A stretch of 14,970 bases of DNA from Firmicutes bacterium UBA2598 (GCA_002339345.1 DDKM01000108.1:1-14970), one strand, 5' to 3'. Counted from the stretch's first letter, positions 7,042-14,803 are shown. Program-made: numbers and translations. The notes: generated by a model not told the origin, from the letters alone.

Positions 7042-7515
7042 GTGATTGATGAGTATTTGTCCATTGAGCAAATAGCGAAGGTACTACAGGTGGAGGTTGC
7101 CATCATACGCTCATGGGAAAAGGATTTCAAGGATCTGATTGGGAAGCCGCTTATGAAAGGTAATAGTAGGTGCTATAGTCCTCTGCAACTAGAACTTTTT
7201 GGTAAAATTAAGGATTTGATGTTGGTGGATCTTTACACCGTAAAAGGAGCCCGTAGGCGATTGGAGTTGGACCAAAACCTGAACAGTGCTTTGGGGGTTG
7301 ATACCAATTTCAAAAACACCGTGATATACATGTTTAATGCCATTATGCAGGAATTGCAGCAGGCCAGGGAAGAAAGCAAACGGTTGGCCGGGGAAGTACA
7401 AGCACTGCGATTAGAAAAGGCTGCCATTCTTGAGAAGCTTTTGCAAGAGCAGAACAAGACTTTAATTGAATTTCTCCGCCATAAGGTACAGTGGCGCAAA
7501 ACACGGGAAGCTTAG
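7042..7515 (+). CDS. Small MerR-type HTH protein with C-terminal coiled coil
   Basis: 157 aa. Residues 5-72 match the MerR winged-helix fold: YLSIEQIAKVLQVEVAIIRSWEKDF (5-29), then SRCYSPLQLELFGKIKDLM (42-60) and YTVKGARRRLE (65-75). Residues about 100-150 are heptad-like and rich in Glu, Gln, Lys and Leu (MQELQQAREESKRLAGEVQ), predicting a dimeric coiled coil. No ligand-binding domain or metal-binding Cys cluster is present. It could be a regulator or a RacA-like DNA-binding structural protein; the target is unknown. The GTG start at 7042 follows AAGGGGTGG (7027-7035) by about seven bases. The gene sits 72 bases after aroE and shortly before aroC, so it is probably co-transcribed with the shikimate genes. 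Confidence 0.8.
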   Translation: MIDEYLSIEQIAKVLQVEVAIIRSWEKDFKDLIGKPLMKGNSRCYSPLQLELFGKIKDLMLVDLYTVKGARRRLELDQNLNSALGVDTNFKNTVIYMFNAIMQELQQAREESKRLAGEVQALRLEKAAILEKLLQEQNKTLIEFLRHKVQWRKTREA

Positions 7516-7519
7516 TTTG

Positions 7520-7542
7520 CGCTGCCCCTGTGGCGATTTTTT
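7520..7542 (+). terminator. Weak possible terminator between the MerR-like gene and aroC
   Basis: CGCTG (7520-7524) and TGGCG (7531-7535) can pair, using two G-U pairs, across a six-base loop, and are followed by ATTTTTTAT. The stem is only five pairs and weak. If real it would give partial termination inside the operon; it may be chance. Confidence 0.25.
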
Positions 7543-7573
7543 ATACTGAACATTATTGTTGAGGGGGATGCGG

Positions 7574-8740
7574 GTGTTACGCTATTTTACAGCCGGGGAA
7601 TCCCATGGACCGGAATTAACAGCTTTTATAGAAGGAATCCCGGCCGGTTTGCCTTTGGTTACCACTGATATCGATTATTACCTGGCCAGGCGGCAAAGGG
7701 GATATGGCCGAGGAGACCGCATGCAGATTGAGCAGGACCATGTCCAATTCCGAGCCGGTGTCCGTGGTGGGGTTACCACAGGTGCACCCATTGTCATGGT
7801 AATTGCCAACCGGGATTGGGCAAACTGGCAGGATATCATGTCACCAGACCCGGGTGGTGAAACGCAAAAAAGAAAGGTTACCAAACCACGCCCTGGCCAT
7901 GCCGATTTAGCAGGTGGAATTAAATATCGGCAGGCGGATCTCCGGAATATCTTGGAACGTTCCAGTGCTAGGGAAACCGCAGCCCGTGTGGCCTTGGGCG
8001 CGGTGGCTGGGAAATTACTACAACAGGTAGGTATCCGGGTATATAGTCATGTTGTGCAAATTGGTCCGGTAGTGGCTAAGACGGATTTTCAAAGTAAAAT
8101 GGATATTTGGAACGTTGTGGAAAATTCCCCTGTGCGATGCGGTGATCCACAAGGGGAAAAAGCAATGATGGAAGCCATAGCCGATGCTAAGATAAAGGGA
8201 GATACCCTAGGAGGCGTCTTTGAAATAATTGTTACTGGTTTACCTGTAGGGCTGGGTAGCCATGTGCAATGGGACCGCCGGCTAGATGGTCGTCTGGCCC
8301 AGGCGTTGATGAGTGTGCAGGCAGTCAAAGGGGTGGAAATTGGCATAGGTTTCGCATCGGCAGGGTTGCCAGGCTCAGCTGTGCATGATGAGATTTTCTA
8401 CAATAAGGAAAGGGGCTTTTACCGTACCACAAACAGGGCTGGTGGGATTGAAGGAGGCATCACCAATGGAGAACCACTAATTGTTCGTGGGGCCATGAAA
8501 CCTATCCCCACCCTTATGCGTCCGTTAGCCAGCGTGGATATCCAAAGCAAACAACCTTTGCAGGCGGCTGTGGAACGTTCTGATGTTTGCGCCGTACCTG
8601 CGGCCGCTGTGGTGGGTGAAGCTATGGTGGCTTTAACCCTAGCGGAATCCCTGTTAGAAAGGTTTTCCGCCGATCATGTGCGGGATCTGATTTCGGCAGT
8701 GGAGTTGTACCGGCAGTATATCCGGGAAGAATGGATGTAG
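7574..8740 (+). CDS. aroC: Chorismate synthase
   Basis: 388 aa FMN-dependent enzyme converting 5-enolpyruvylshikimate-3-phosphate to chorismate, the last step of the shared aromatic pathway. The N-terminal signature is RYFTAGESHGPEL (3-15) with His11. RRQRGYGRGDRMQIE (39-53), KPRPGHADLAGGIKY (104-118) and ERSSARETAARVA (128-140) follow, all classic for the family. Later blocks include GGIEGGITNGEP and RPLASVDIQSKQP. The start is GTG 7574, six bases after GAGGGGG (7561-7567), giving MLRYFTAGES as in relatives. ATG 7568 directly abuts the ribosome site and is less likely. aroB starts 40 bases downstream. Confidence 0.95.
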   Translation: MLRYFTAGESHGPELTAFIEGIPAGLPLVTTDIDYYLARRQRGYGRGDRMQIEQDHVQFRAGVRGGVTTGAPIVMVIANRDWANWQDIMSPDPGGETQKRKVTKPRPGHADLAGGIKYRQADLRNILERSSARETAARVALGAVAGKLLQQVGIRVYSHVVQIGPVVAKTDFQSKMDIWNVVENSPVRCGDPQGEKAMMEAIADAKIKGDTLGGVFEIIVTGLPVGLGSHVQWDRRLDGRLAQALMSVQAVKGVEIGIGFASAGLPGSAVHDEIFYNKERGFYRTTNRAGGIEGGITNGEPLIVRGAMKPIPTLMRPLASVDIQSKQPLQAAVERSDVCAVPAAAVVGEAMVALTLAESLLERFSADHVRDLISAVELYRQYIREEWM

Positions 8741-8780
8741 TAGGAACATAAGATATCACTTGTCGGCGGGGGTGGCAGTT

Positions 8781-9902
8781 GTGCGTACACTAAAGGTGGA
8801 ATTGGGTAATAGGAGTTATCCCATTTTGGTCGGCTCGGGCATGCTACCTGGTTTGGGCAGCTTAATAAAAACTGCTGGCTTTCTTTCTAACGTGCTCCTG
8901 GTGAGCAATCCTAATGTTTACCAACTGTTTGGTAGCCAAGTGCTGGAATCCTTAAACAAAGCTGGTTTTCGGGCGGTAGTGGCCCTGGTGCCAGAAGGGG
9001 AACAGGCTAAAAGCCTGGAGGAAGTAGGCCGGGTAATCGACCAGGCAGTAGACGGCCTTTTGGATCGGCACTCGGGGGTAGTGGCCCTAGGGGGCGGGGT
9101 GATTGGCGATCTGGCCGGTTTTGTGGCCGCTACCTATATGCGGGGCATTCCTTTCATCCAGGTGCCAACAACCTTACTAGCCCAGGTGGACAGCAGTGTT
9201 GGAGGTAAAGTAGCGGTAAACCATGAGAAAGGAAAAAACCTCATCGGCGCTTTTCACCAGCCCCGGCTGGTGGTGGCCGATTTGCTTACCCTTAATACCC
9301 TCCCCGCCCGGGAGGTGCGGGCCGGTTTGGCCGAGGTGATCAAATATGGGATCATCGCCGATGGTGAATTCTTTAAATACCTGGAAAACCACATCAGCAG
9401 CGCCTTAGCCCTACAGCAAGAGGTCATGATGGAGATCGTGGTAAAATCATGTGCCATAAAAGCCCGGGTTGTGGGCCAGGATGAGCGGGAAGAGGGCCTA
9501 AGGGCGATCCTTAATTTTGGCCACACCATCGGCCATGCGGTGGAGGTGTTGGGCGGATACCAGGGCTATCTACATGGCGAAGCTGTTGCCATCGGCATGG
9601 TGGCCGCAACCCGGATGGCTGCCCATATGGGTATTTGCTCCCAGAGGTTGGTTTCCAGGCTGGAAAACCTGCTAAGAGCAGCCGGTTTGCCTACCGAAAT
9701 ACCGGCGGACATGGCGTCCGAGGCCATAATCCAGGCGGTGGCCCATGATAAAAAGGCTGTTGGCGGAACGTTAAGATTCGTCCTGCCGGAAACAGCCGGG
9801 CGCGTAAAGATTGTAAGCCTCGATCAGACAGAGTTATCCCATCTGTTATCCATCCTCCGGGGAACTTCTGTTCTCACCATGGCAGGAACCGGCGGTGTAT
9901 AA
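8781..9902 (+). CDS. aroB: 3-dehydroquinate synthase
   Basis: 373 aa NAD- and metal-dependent cytosolic enzyme that cyclises DAHP to 3-dehydroquinate, the second step of the shikimate pathway. Visible features are VPEGEQAKSL (70-79), the NAD-binding GGGVIGDLAGFVAA (104-117), QVPTTLLAQVDSSVGGK (127-143), and metal ligands Glu185 (AEVIKYG), His248 (NFGHTIGH) and His265 (LHGEAVAIGM). GTG 8781 is chosen because GGCGGGGGTGG (8764-8774) lies about six bases upstream; the in-frame TTG at 8760 precedes that site. About ten C-terminal residues (TSVLTMAGTGGV) look like a lineage-specific tail. No shikimate kinase (aroK) lies next to it. pilB begins 42 bases later with no terminator between. Confidence 0.95.
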   Translation: MRTLKVELGNRSYPILVGSGMLPGLGSLIKTAGFLSNVLLVSNPNVYQLFGSQVLESLNKAGFRAVVALVPEGEQAKSLEEVGRVIDQAVDGLLDRHSGVVALGGGVIGDLAGFVAATYMRGIPFIQVPTTLLAQVDSSVGGKVAVNHEKGKNLIGAFHQPRLVVADLLTLNTLPAREVRAGLAEVIKYGIIADGEFFKYLENHISSALALQQEVMMEIVVKSCAIKARVVGQDEREEGLRAILNFGHTIGHAVEVLGGYQGYLHGEAVAIGMVAATRMAAHMGICSQRLVSRLENLLRAAGLPTEIPADMASEAIIQAVAHDKKAVGGTLRFVLPETAGRVKIVSLDQTELSHLLSILRGTSVLTMAGTGGV

Positions 9903-9944
9903 CTAGAACTTCTTTATGGTGAATAATTTCCGGGAGGTGGCACT

Positions 9945-11645
9945 GTGGCACCACCCAAAAAACGCCTGGGTGAACTGCTGGTGGAAAGCGGTTTAATTAC
10001 CCAGGCCCAGTTGCAAGAAGCTCTGAAGACCCAGAAAATATCCGGTGAACGGTTGGGTCGGGTGTTAAGCATGCTGGGCTTCGTCACCGAACAAGATATT
10101 ATCAATGTGCTGGAATTCCAGTTGGGCATAAACCAGGTCGATTTATTCGGCATAAACCTGGATCCCGAGATCATCAAACTGGTGCCCGAAGCCATGGCGC
10201 GGCGGTTTAAAGCCATTCCCGTCCGCAAGGCTGGTAATGTGCTGACGGTGGCCATGGTGGATCCGTTGAACCTGGTAGCTATTGACGACCTACGCCTGGC
10301 CACCGGTTGTGACATTGAACCAGCAATTGCATTGGAAAAAGAAATTGATGATGCCATCCAGCGTTATTACGGCATGCAGAGCCTTTTGGGTGGTGAAACC
10401 TTTGGTGAGGAAGTGGCCGCCACCGCTCCGGCCCTGGAAAAGTTTAACCTGGACGCCGCCGACCCGGGCGCTGTCGGCGCCCCCATCGTGCGGGTGGTAA
10501 ACGGTATATTGCAGCAGGCGGTAGCAGCGCGGGCCAGTGATATCCACGTCGAACCCCAGGCAGACCGGGTGCGGTTAAGGTTCAGGGTGGACGGCATGCT
10601 AAGGGAAATGGGCAACCTGCCCAAGGGCGCCCATCCCCCGCTGGTATCTCGCATCAAAATCATGGCCGACATGGATATCGCCGAAAAGAGGGTCCCGCAG
10701 GATGGCCGGGTACAGGTAAAGGTCAACAACAAACAGGTGGATTTACGGGTCTCTTCTTTGCCCACCTCCTTTGGCGAAAAAATCGTGATCCGGATTTTAG
10801 ACAAATCAGCCCTACTGGTAAAATTGACCGATCTGGGGTTTGACCCCGGTTTGCTACAGCGGTTTCGCGGCCTGATCAAGCGTACTTACGGCATGGTACT
10901 GGTTACCGGTCCTACCGGCAGCGGTAAAACAACCACCCTTTATGCGGCTCTAAACGAGATCAATACCATCGACAAGAACATTATCACCATTGAAGACCCT
11001 GTGGAATATGTTTTGGAAGGAATCAACCAGACCGGGGTTAACGTCAAGGCTGGCCTTACCTTTGCCACCGGTTTGCGTTCCATCCTGCGCCAGGACCCGG
11101 ATGTGATCATGGTAGGTGAAATCCGGGATGCCGAGACGGCAGATATTGCGGTGCGGGCAGCCACCACTGGTCACCTGGTGTTTAGTACCCTCCATACCAA
11201 TGACGCGGCGGGCAGTGTTACCAGGTTGATCGACATGGGGGTGGAACCCTTCCTGGTAGCATCTTCGGTGATCGGGGTGGTGGCCCAGCGGTTGGTGCGC
11301 CGGTTGTGCTCCCATTGTAAACAGACATATGAGTTGCCTTCTGGCGACCCCGCCCGGCACTTTCTGGGCGTGGATGATCAGGCAGAGGTGACCCTGTACC
11401 GGGGGAAGGGCTGCCGCCACTGTGACAACACCGGTTATGCCGGTCGGATGGCTATCCATGAAGTACTGGTTTTGAGTGGCAAGGAAAGAGAGCTAATCCT
11501 GGCTAAAGCTTCCAGTGATGAAATCAAATACATGGCTGTCCAAAACGGGATGACTACCCTAAAAGACGATGGCATTAGAAAGGCCATGCAGGGAGTCACC
11601 ACGGTGGAGGAAGTTATGCGGGTGGCGCTGGCGGAGGAGGTATAG
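9945..11645 (+). CDS. pilB: Type IV pilus assembly ATPase PilB with tandem MshEN (c-di-GMP-type) motifs
   Basis: 566 aa GspE/PilB-family hexameric ATPase powering pilin polymerisation at the cytoplasmic face. Residues 7-30 and 36-59 are two consecutive MshEN motifs: Arg-Leu-Gly, Leu and Gly at fixed spacing, then Leu, Leu and Gln (R7, L8, G9, L12, G16, L23, L27, Q30; R36, L37, G38, L41, G45, I52, L56, Q59). This is the pattern that binds cyclic-di-GMP in MshE. The ATPase core shows SDIHVEP (198-204), Walker A GPTGSGKTT (322-330), ITIEDPVEY (347-355), Walker B DPDVIMVGEIRD (384-395) and TTGHLVFSTLHTNDA (407-421). Cys455, Cys458, Cys490 and Cys493 form the zinc-binding tetracysteine motif. GTG 9945 follows GGGAGGTGG (9932-9940). 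pilT starts four bases after the stop. Binding of c-di-GMP is inferred from the motif. Confidence 0.95.
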   Translation: MAPPKKRLGELLVESGLITQAQLQEALKTQKISGERLGRVLSMLGFVTEQDIINVLEFQLGINQVDLFGINLDPEIIKLVPEAMARRFKAIPVRKAGNVLTVAMVDPLNLVAIDDLRLATGCDIEPAIALEKEIDDAIQRYYGMQSLLGGETFGEEVAATAPALEKFNLDAADPGAVGAPIVRVVNGILQQAVAARASDIHVEPQADRVRLRFRVDGMLREMGNLPKGAHPPLVSRIKIMADMDIAEKRVPQDGRVQVKVNNKQVDLRVSSLPTSFGEKIVIRILDKSALLVKLTDLGFDPGLLQRFRGLIKRTYGMVLVTGPTGSGKTTTLYAALNEINTIDKNIITIEDPVEYVLEGINQTGVNVKAGLTFATGLRSILRQDPDVIMVGEIRDAETADIAVRAATTGHLVFSTLHTNDAAGSVTRLIDMGVEPFLVASSVIGVVAQRLVRRLCSHCKQTYELPSGDPARHFLGVDDQAEVTLYRGKGCRHCDNTGYAGRMAIHEVLVLSGKERELILAKASSDEIKYMAVQNGMTTLKDDGIRKAMQGVTTVEEVMRVALAEEV

Positions 11646-11649
11646 CAGT

Positions 11650-12702
11650 ATGCATATCGACACAATCTTAGAGGCGGCACTGGAAGCGGGGGCCTCGGAT
11701 GTGCACATTGCCGTGGGATTGCCCCCAGTTTTTCGCCGGCATGGGGACCTGGTACCCCAGACTGATTTACCGGTGTTAATGCCCAGGGATACCGAGCGGT
11801 TGGCCAGGGAAACCCTGGGCGAAGATCGCTTTACCCGCCTGCAAAAGGGTGGAGAAGTGGATATGGCTTATTCCCTGGCAGGGCGGGGGCGTTTTCGGGT
11901 GAACGCTTACCTGCAACGGGGGAGTGTGGGCATGGCGCTACGTTCAATCAACACCCGCATTCCTTCCTTAAATGATTTGGGCCTGCCCGAGGTGTTAACC
12001 GAGCTTACCAAGAAGACCAGGGGGTTGGTGCTGGTTACAGGCCCCACCGGTTCAGGCAAATCCACCACCCTGGCCGCTATGATCGACCTCATTAACACCC
12101 AGCGGGCATGTCACATCATGACCCTGGAAGATCCGGTGGAATACATGCATAAACATAAAAAAAGCGTGGTTAACCAACGGGAAATCGGGACGGATTCCCA
12201 AACCTTCGCCACCGCCCTGCGGGCCGCCCTGCGCCAGGACCCGGATGTCATCCTGGTAGGGGAGATGCGGGACCTGGAGACCATCTCCATCGCCATTACC
12301 GCAGCCGAGACCGGTCACCTGGTTTTTGCCACCCTGCATACCAGCAGCGCCGCCCAGACCGTTGACCGGATTATTGATGTGTTTCCCCCTTTCCAGCAGC
12401 AGCAGGTGCGGGTACAGTTGGCGGAAACCCTGCAGGGCATCGTGGCCCAGCAGTTAATTCCCCGCATCGACCGCCCCGGTCGGGTTGCGGCAGTTGAGGT
12501 TATGGTGGCCAATCCTGCCATCAGGAACCTCATCCGGGAAGGCAAAACCCACCAAATCCTGTCCACTATTCAAACGGGAGCTAAATTCGGTATGCAGTCT
12601 CTGGATAACGCTCTCCGTAACCTCTACCGTCAGGGCATTATCAGCCAGGAAGAAGTGCTAAACCGCTGCACCGATCCGGTGAACATGAAGGCTATGTTGT
12701 AG
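11650..12702 (+). CDS. pilT: Type IV pilus retraction ATPase PilT
   Basis: 350 aa hexameric ATPase that disassembles the pilus and drives retraction (twitching). Visible features are ASDVHIAVG (15-23), Walker A GPTGSGKSTT (131-140), MTLEDPVEYMH (157-167), Walker B DPDVILVGEMRD (198-209), and the His box ETGHLVFATLHTSSA (220-234). The PilT signature AIRNLIREGK (290-299) separates it from PilB/GspE; the MshEN domain and the tetracysteine motif are absent. ATG 11650 is chosen over upstream in-frame codons because GGAGGAGGT (11633-11641) lies just ahead, overlapping the end of pilB; the two genes are coupled. PilT indicates a retractile type IV pilus rather than a plain type II secretion system. 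Confidence 0.95.
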   Translation: MHIDTILEAALEAGASDVHIAVGLPPVFRRHGDLVPQTDLPVLMPRDTERLARETLGEDRFTRLQKGGEVDMAYSLAGRGRFRVNAYLQRGSVGMALRSINTRIPSLNDLGLPEVLTELTKKTRGLVLVTGPTGSGKSTTLAAMIDLINTQRACHIMTLEDPVEYMHKHKKSVVNQREIGTDSQTFATALRAALRQDPDVILVGEMRDLETISIAITAAETGHLVFATLHTSSAAQTVDRIIDVFPPFQQQQVRVQLAETLQGIVAQQLIPRIDRPGRVAAVEVMVANPAIRNLIREGKTHQILSTIQTGAKFGMQSLDNALRNLYRQGIISQEEVLNRCTDPVNMKAML

Positions 12703-12742
12703 TTTATAAAAAATGTGTTAAGGACCTGGGATGAAAAAGGAT

Positions 12743-12770
12743 TTTGCAGTTTTGGGTCGAATGATATTTT
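12743..12770 (+). promoter_or_regulatory. Possible promoter for the riboswitch-pilC transcript
   Basis: TTTGCA (12743-12748), a 16-base spacer and TATTTT (12765-12770) loosely match a vegetative promoter, placing a start about 15 bases before the aptamer. It is weak; transcription may instead read through from pilT. Confidence 0.25.
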
Positions 12771-12790
12771 ACCATATACAGTTCCATATG

Positions 12791-12880
12791 ATTCCCGCAA
12801 AAAGCAAACCTGTCGAAAGGCAGCGGCGCAAAGCTACGGGCCTAAAGGAAGTTTCCATGGTCGCCGGGCTGCCGGGGGTT
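12791..12880 (+). promoter_or_regulatory. Cyclic-di-GMP class I riboswitch aptamer (GEMM-I)
   Basis: The conserved GEMM-I landmarks appear in order: GCAAACC (12804-12810); a helix CTGTC/GGCAG capped by a GAAA tetraloop (12810-12823); GCGCAAAGC (12826-12834); GGGCCTAA (12838-12845) whose CCUAA pairs with AUGG (12857-12860) as a tetraloop receptor beside the stem GGAA/TTCC; and GCCGGGCTGCC (12863-12873). The flanks TTCCCG (12792-12797) and CGGGGG (12873-12878) can close the basal helix. Recognition is by consensus memory, not by a covariance search. The aptamer lies between pilT and pilC, so c-di-GMP is predicted to control pilC and possibly the pilin. Confidence 0.9.
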
Positions 12881-12920
12881 CGCAGATAAGAGCCCAAGGC
12901 GCCCGGTGATTTATCTTTTA
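12861..12920 (+). terminator. Riboswitch expression platform: long terminator hairpin overlapping the aptamer 3' strand
   Basis: CGCCGGGC (12862-12869) pairs with GCCCGGTG (12901-12908). GCC (12871-12873) pairs with GGC (12898-12900), and GGGTTC (12876-12881) with GAGCCC (12890-12895), around an eight-base loop. This gives about 17 pairs with two G-U pairs, a bulged T and a GG/AA internal loop. ATTTATCTTTTA (12909-12920) follows as an imperfect U-tract. The 5' arm contains the conserved GCCGGGCTGCC of the aptamer, so hairpin and ligand-bound aptamer exclude each other. That predicts transcription ON with c-di-GMP bound. Confidence 0.65.
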
Positions 12921-12969
12921 TGCATAACTTTACCATTATTTACAGTCCGTCTTGCCTGGAGGGTCGAAA

Positions 12970-14187
12970 ATGACAACATTCAGCTATCGGGGGCGAGATG
13001 GCAACGGCAAATTAGTATCTGGCAGACTGGAAGCCGATAGCATGCAGGCAGCGGTGGATAGTTTGCGCAGCAGAGGATACTTCATAACCGATGTCAAACC
13101 CCAGATAGGGCGATTCAACGCCCAGGGGTTAAAGATCAGCCTCCCCCAAAAGGGAGTAAGCAGTAAAGACTTAGCGGTATTCTGCCGACAGTTTTCCACC
13201 ATGATGGACGCCGGTTTGCCCATCATGCCGTCCATGATGATCCTGGAGTCCCAGTCGGAAAGCCCAAGGCTTAAAGGGATAATCGGCGGTGTCCGGGCCA
13301 AACTGGAGGGCGGCGATACTCTGGCTGACGCCCTGCGCAGTTTTCCCAAGGTGTTTCCCCAAATCATGATCAACATGGTGGAGGCCGGCGAGGTAGGCGG
13401 GGTACTGGACGAGGTGCTGGCCCGGCTGGCGGTGCACTTTGAAAAGGAGCACGAAATCACCGAAAAGGTGAAATCGGCCTTGACCTACCCGGCGGTGATA
13501 TTTGCAGTAGCCATATTTGCCGTACTGTTTTTGATGGTTTCGGTTTTACCTACATTTACAAACATGCTGGTTAATATGAATGTTCCCCTGCCGACGTCAA
13601 CCCGGTTTGTGATGGGCATCAGTAATTTGTTGCGCAAGTTCTGGTTTATGCTGCCGGTGCTGGCCATGGGGACAATCGTAACAGCCAACTGGTTTTTCGC
13701 CAAACCGGAAGGGCGGCGGTGGCGGGATAAAATGCTACTGAAACTGCCAGTAGTGGGGGTTGTCCTGCGGAAAATGATTGTTTCCCGCTTTGCCCGTACC
13801 CTGGGCACCCTGCTAAAGGGCGGTGTGCCTATCCTCCAGGCGTTGGAAGTGGTCAAGCGTACAGCAGGGAATGTAATAGTTATGGAAGGGGTCGAAAAGG
13901 CCCAGACAAGCATCCGGGACGGCCAGGGCATGGCTGGCCCCTTGGAGGAAAGCGGCGTATTCCCCACCATGGTGACCCAGATGATCGCTATCGGTGAAGA
14001 AACCGGCGCCCTGGATAACCTGCTGGAAAAGCTAAGTGTTTTCTATGATCAAGAGGTAGACCAAACGGTCAGCCGCCTGTCGTCAATGATCGAACCCATT
14101 CTTATAGTAGGAATGGGTGGAATGGTAGGGTTTATTATTGTTTCCATCCTGCTTCCCATGTTCAGCGTGGTAGGGGGAATTCAGTAA
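12970..14187 (+). CDS. pilC: Type IV pilus inner-membrane platform protein PilC
   Basis: 405 aa GspF/PilC-family membrane protein that anchors the assembly ATPases and pilins. The N-terminal 55 residues (FSYRGRDGNGKLVSGRLEAD) match the usual lead-in. Two T2SSF domains follow, at about 67-190 (FCRQFSTMMDAGLPI, then MVEAGEVGGVLDEVL) and about 270-395 (FARTLGTLLKGGVPI, then IAIGEETGALDNLL). Hydrophobic segments lie at about 172-194, 225-243 and 377-400, three membrane spans as in the family. ATG 12970 follows GGAGGG (12958-12963) by six bases; the upstream in-frame TTG at 12952 precedes that site. The gene is the first downstream of the c-di-GMP riboswitch and is separated from pilT by 267 bases. 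Confidence 0.95.
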   Translation: MTTFSYRGRDGNGKLVSGRLEADSMQAAVDSLRSRGYFITDVKPQIGRFNAQGLKISLPQKGVSSKDLAVFCRQFSTMMDAGLPIMPSMMILESQSESPRLKGIIGGVRAKLEGGDTLADALRSFPKVFPQIMINMVEAGEVGGVLDEVLARLAVHFEKEHEITEKVKSALTYPAVIFAVAIFAVLFLMVSVLPTFTNMLVNMNVPLPTSTRFVMGISNLLRKFWFMLPVLAMGTIVTANWFFAKPEGRRWRDKMLLKLPVVGVVLRKMIVSRFARTLGTLLKGGVPILQALEVVKRTAGNVIVMEGVEKAQTSIRDGQGMAGPLEESGVFPTMVTQMIAIGEETGALDNLLEKLSVFYDQEVDQTVSRLSSMIEPILIVGMGGMVGFIIVSILLPMFSVVGGIQ

Positions 14188-14362
14188 GAATGTTTCCCCG
14201 GCTCCCAAAAAATACGCGTAATTTGTGTCCCCCTTGCATAGGGTGTCTGAAGAAACTTTCTCTGCGGTGCTCCCCCAGGTCGAGCCCCCCAAGGCCAACC
14301 ATGGGTTGCACATACATAACTAAGAACTGAATAATATTTCATTGAGAGGAGGTGAAACAAAA

Positions 14363-14803
14363 ATGCTGAAATCTATGTACAAAGCCACCGAGCGGTCCAG
14401 GAACCAGAAGGGGTTTACTCTGGTTGAGTTGATGGTGGTAGTTGTTATTTTGGGTGTTTTGGCCGCTCTGGTTATTCCCACTCTTAGCGGGCAAATTGAT
14501 AAGGCCAAGATAAATCGGACTTACGCAGACATGAAGTCCATTCAAAATGCCCTGCAGCTACATTTTGCAGATAACAACCAATACCCAGCTGCTACTGGTA
14601 CTGCTGTCCCCGCTCTTCCAAACTATGGGCTGGCAACAATTCCCACCGATGCCTGGGGCCAGCCGTTCTATTATGAAACCGTAACTGTTGCTGGCCGAAG
14701 AACGGAATACAATCTATATTCCAGCGGTCCTAACGGTACTTTTGATGGAGCTAATTCTGATGATCTTGCAGCAACACATCTTAGAGGTCCCGGGCCCAGA
14801 TAA
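14363..14803 (+). CDS. Type IV major pilin, GspG-like
   Basis: 146 aa prepilin. After a 17-residue basic leader ending QKG, the mature N-terminus reads FTLVELMVVVVILGVLAALVIP (residues 18-39) with the conserved Glu at +5 (Glu22). Prepilin peptidase should cut after Gly17 and methylate Phe18. The globular part has ADMKSIQNALQLHFADNNQYP (55-75), then DAWGQPFYYE (96-105) and YNLYSSGPNGTFDGANSDDL (116-135). These resemble the C-terminal Trp-Gly and calcium-loop region of GspG major pseudopilins rather than a disulfide-looped PilA; there is no Cys. The ATG follows AGGAGGTGA (14347-14355), a very strong site. It is placed 175 bases after pilC and directly before a strong terminator, as expected for an abundant subunit. 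pilA or gspG would both be defensible names. Confidence 0.92.
   Translation: MLKSMYKATERSRNQKGFTLVELMVVVVILGVLAALVIPTLSGQIDKAKINRTYADMKSIQNALQLHFADNNQYPAATGTAVPALPNYGLATIPTDAWGQPFYYETVTVAGRRTEYNLYSSGPNGTFDGANSDDLAATHLRGPGPR

Noticed and set aside
7556..7573. Upstream starts for aroC (TTG 7556, TTG 7559, ATG 7568)
   Set aside because: They overlap or abut the GAGGGGG ribosome site; GTG 7574 has proper spacing and gives the conserved N-terminus.
12715..12909. 64-residue open frame between pilT and pilC
   Set aside because: It overlaps the riboswitch aptamer, has no ribosome site and no protein-like composition; the conserved RNA explains the sequence.
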